From positions 1-6,964 of the forward strand of contig JARFQM010000197.1 of NCBI GenBank assembly GCA_029287755.1: a stretch of 6,964 nt of DNA, given 5' to 3'. Each line of letters opens with the position of its first letter. Positions within the stretch are counted from its first letter, which is position 1. The notes beneath the pieces were generated by a model, which was given only the letters and a program-made list of their open reading frames with translations, ran no database searches and was not told where the DNA came from. Source of the stretch: Desulfofustis sp. GTDB lineage: Bacteria; Desulfobacterota; Desulfobulbia; Desulfobulbales; Desulfocapsaceae. The position numbers and the translations under genes were made by a program. Shown one piece after another: positions 5,818 through 6,964 of the stretch.

Positions 5818-6964
5818 ATGGTCATCTATCGCTCGACTCGGGGCCTGAGCCCGCCAGTTCCTTTCGATCAGGCGGTGTTGGAGGGCTTTAGCGCTGATGG
5901 CGGGCTGTTTGTGCCGGATCCTGTTCCCCGGCTCACTGACGCTCGACTGCAGCATTGGAAGTCGCTTGGCTATGTGGATTTGGCCAAAGAAGTAATGAGC
6001 TGCTACATTGACCCGGAGGTCGTCCCGAAGCAGGACCTGGGACGTCTTCTGGATGACAGCTTCACTGCCTTCGAGCACCCTGATCCGCCTCTCGTGCCTC
6101 TTGACAAGGACGGCCAGAGCTGGATCCTGGAGCTCTTTCATGGACCGACGCTGTCGTTCAAGGACATAGCCATGGGGTTTCTGATCAGGATGATGGACTA
6201 TCTTCTCGACATAAACGATGAACGATTGTCACTCATTCTGGCCACCACCGGGGATACCGGACCAGCTGCCGCCTATGCGGCGGCGGGCAGAGAGCGGATA
6301 AACTGCTGGCCGCTGTATCCGGCTGGAATGATTTCCCTCGAGCAGGAGATGCAGATGACAACTGTGGGGGCCGAGAATGTCTGTCCGGTGGCAGTACACG
6401 GCTGCTCCAATGGAGGTGACGACCTTGATGTGGTGGTGGCCAGGTTGTTTGGCGATGAACCGCTCAAAAAGCGGTTGAAACTCTCCAGCGTCAACTCGAT
6501 CAATATCGGCCGGGTGCTGATGCAGACGGTTCATTACTTTTACGCCTATTTCAGAGTCGCTGAACGGCTCGGTGATCCCCTGATTTTTTCCATACCAGCC
6601 GGGGCTTTTGGAAATTTCTGCGGAGGTGCCCTGGCCAGGGCGATGGGGCTGCCGATTCAGTTCGTCTGCGCCACCAATAAAAATGGGACACTGCACCGTA
6701 TTTTTTCACAAGGCGTGTTTGCCAAACGGCCGCTCCGCCACAGCCTCTCCTCAGCCATTGACATCGTCGTTCCCTACAATTTCTGGCGCTTCCTCTACCT
6801 TGCCAGCAGCGGGGATGCTGAGCTCGTCAACAGGGCCGTTGTCGAGTTCGAGCGCGACGGGACGGTACAGTTTGACGATGCTCTGTATGACAAACTGCGG
6901 TACGGTGTTGTCTCAACCTCGGTTTCGGACGCCCGCACCCTGTCCACCATGAGCGATCTCTTCC
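5818..6964 (+). CDS. Threonine-synthase-like PLP enzyme, THNSL2-like clade (3' end outside window)
   Basis: A fold-type II PLP enzyme; 382 residues are visible and the frame is open to the window end. ThrC converts O-phosphohomoserine to threonine. The N-terminus YRSTRG...F..AVLEGFSADGGLFVP is the ThrC family entry domain. The PLP lysine is K115 in FHGPTLSFKD, and phosphate and substrate loops follow (TTGDTG 143-148, SVNSINIGR 224-232). Several positions depart from standard ThrC and match what I recall of animal THNSL2: QEMQMTT, VHYFYAYF, the cofactor loop PAGAFGN (A263 where ThrC has N of GNFG), HRIFSQGVF, the VPYNFWRFLYL stretch and STSVSDARTLSTM. Mammalian THNSL2 is a phospho-lyase making 2-oxobutyrate from O-phosphohomoserine or phosphothreonine. 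It could still be the organism's threonine synthase. Family certain, reaction uncertain. Confidence 0.9.
   Translation, partial: MVIYRSTRGLSPPVPFDQAVLEGFSADGGLFVPDPVPRLTDARLQHWKSLGYVDLAKEVMSCYIDPEVVPKQDLGRLLDDSFTAFEHPDPPLVPLDKDGQSWILELFHGPTLSFKDIAMGFLIRMMDYLLDINDERLSLILATTGDTGPAAAYAAAGRERINCWPLYPAGMISLEQEMQMTTVGAENVCPVAVHGCSNGGDDLDVVVARLFGDEPLKKRLKLSSVNSINIGRVLMQTVHYFYAYFRVAERLGDPLIFSIPAGAFGNFCGGALARAMGLPIQFVCATNKNGTLHRIFSQGVFAKRPLRHSLSSAIDIVVPYNFWRFLYLASSGDAELVNRAVVEFERDGTVQFDDALYDKLRYGVVSTSVSDARTLSTMSDLF

Noticed and set aside
6229..6696. 155-codon minus-strand frame inside the threonine-synthase-like gene
   Set aside because: It is antisense to an intact conserved enzyme; low-complexity, unrecognisable product.

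Overview
The window most likely comes from a Gram-negative, sulfate- or sulfite-reducing anaerobe of the Desulfobacterota (former Deltaproteobacteria). The main evidence is an almost complete dsrC at the left edge. It has both redox cysteines of true DsrC and the short, loop-less form that I recall from Desulfovibrio-type sulfate reducers. The neighbouring bactofilin/M23 pair and Uup fit that group but do not prove it. The order or family cannot be fixed from this sequence alone.

Layout. (1) 2-316, plus strand: dsrC, missing only its first one or two codons, followed by a strong intrinsic terminator at 337-368. (2) 2816 down to 368, minus strand: a tightly packed four-gene run converging on dsrC. 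In transcription order it holds a membrane-anchored M23 (LytM) peptidase with a coiled coil, a bactofilin, an 81-residue zinc-ribbon protein, and a RimK-like ATP-grasp protein. The junctions are a 14-nt overlap, a 22-nt gap and a 4-nt overlap, so one transcript is likely. (3) 2817-2977: an AT-rich divergent control region with candidate promoters in both directions. (4) 2978 to the right edge, plus strand: an Uup-type ABC-F ATPase, then after 40 nt an ornithine cyclodeaminase/mu-crystallin family oxidoreductase, then after 4 nt a threonine-synthase-like PLP enzyme cut by the window end.

How the genes may work together. M23 plus bactofilin is a known cell-shape pairing: the bactofilin polymer positions a peptidoglycan hydrolase. 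Here two soluble proteins follow on the same transcript, a zinc ribbon and an ATP-dependent carboxylate-amine ligase fold. This recalls, without matching, the LysW/LysX carrier and ligase arrangement. On the right, a cyclodeaminase-family dehydrogenase is translationally coupled to a fold-type II PLP enzyme that looks more like animal THNSL2 phospho-lyase than textbook ThrC. The pairing resembles SbnA/SbnB of L-2,3-diaminopropionate synthesis. It is the best lead for undescribed metabolism here, though a plain threonine synthase beside an amino-acid dehydrogenase remains possible.

There is no tRNA, rRNA, CRISPR array, insertion sequence or phage gene that I can see, and coding density is high. 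No stretch over 300 bases lacks a gene; the longest gap is the 161-nt divergent region.
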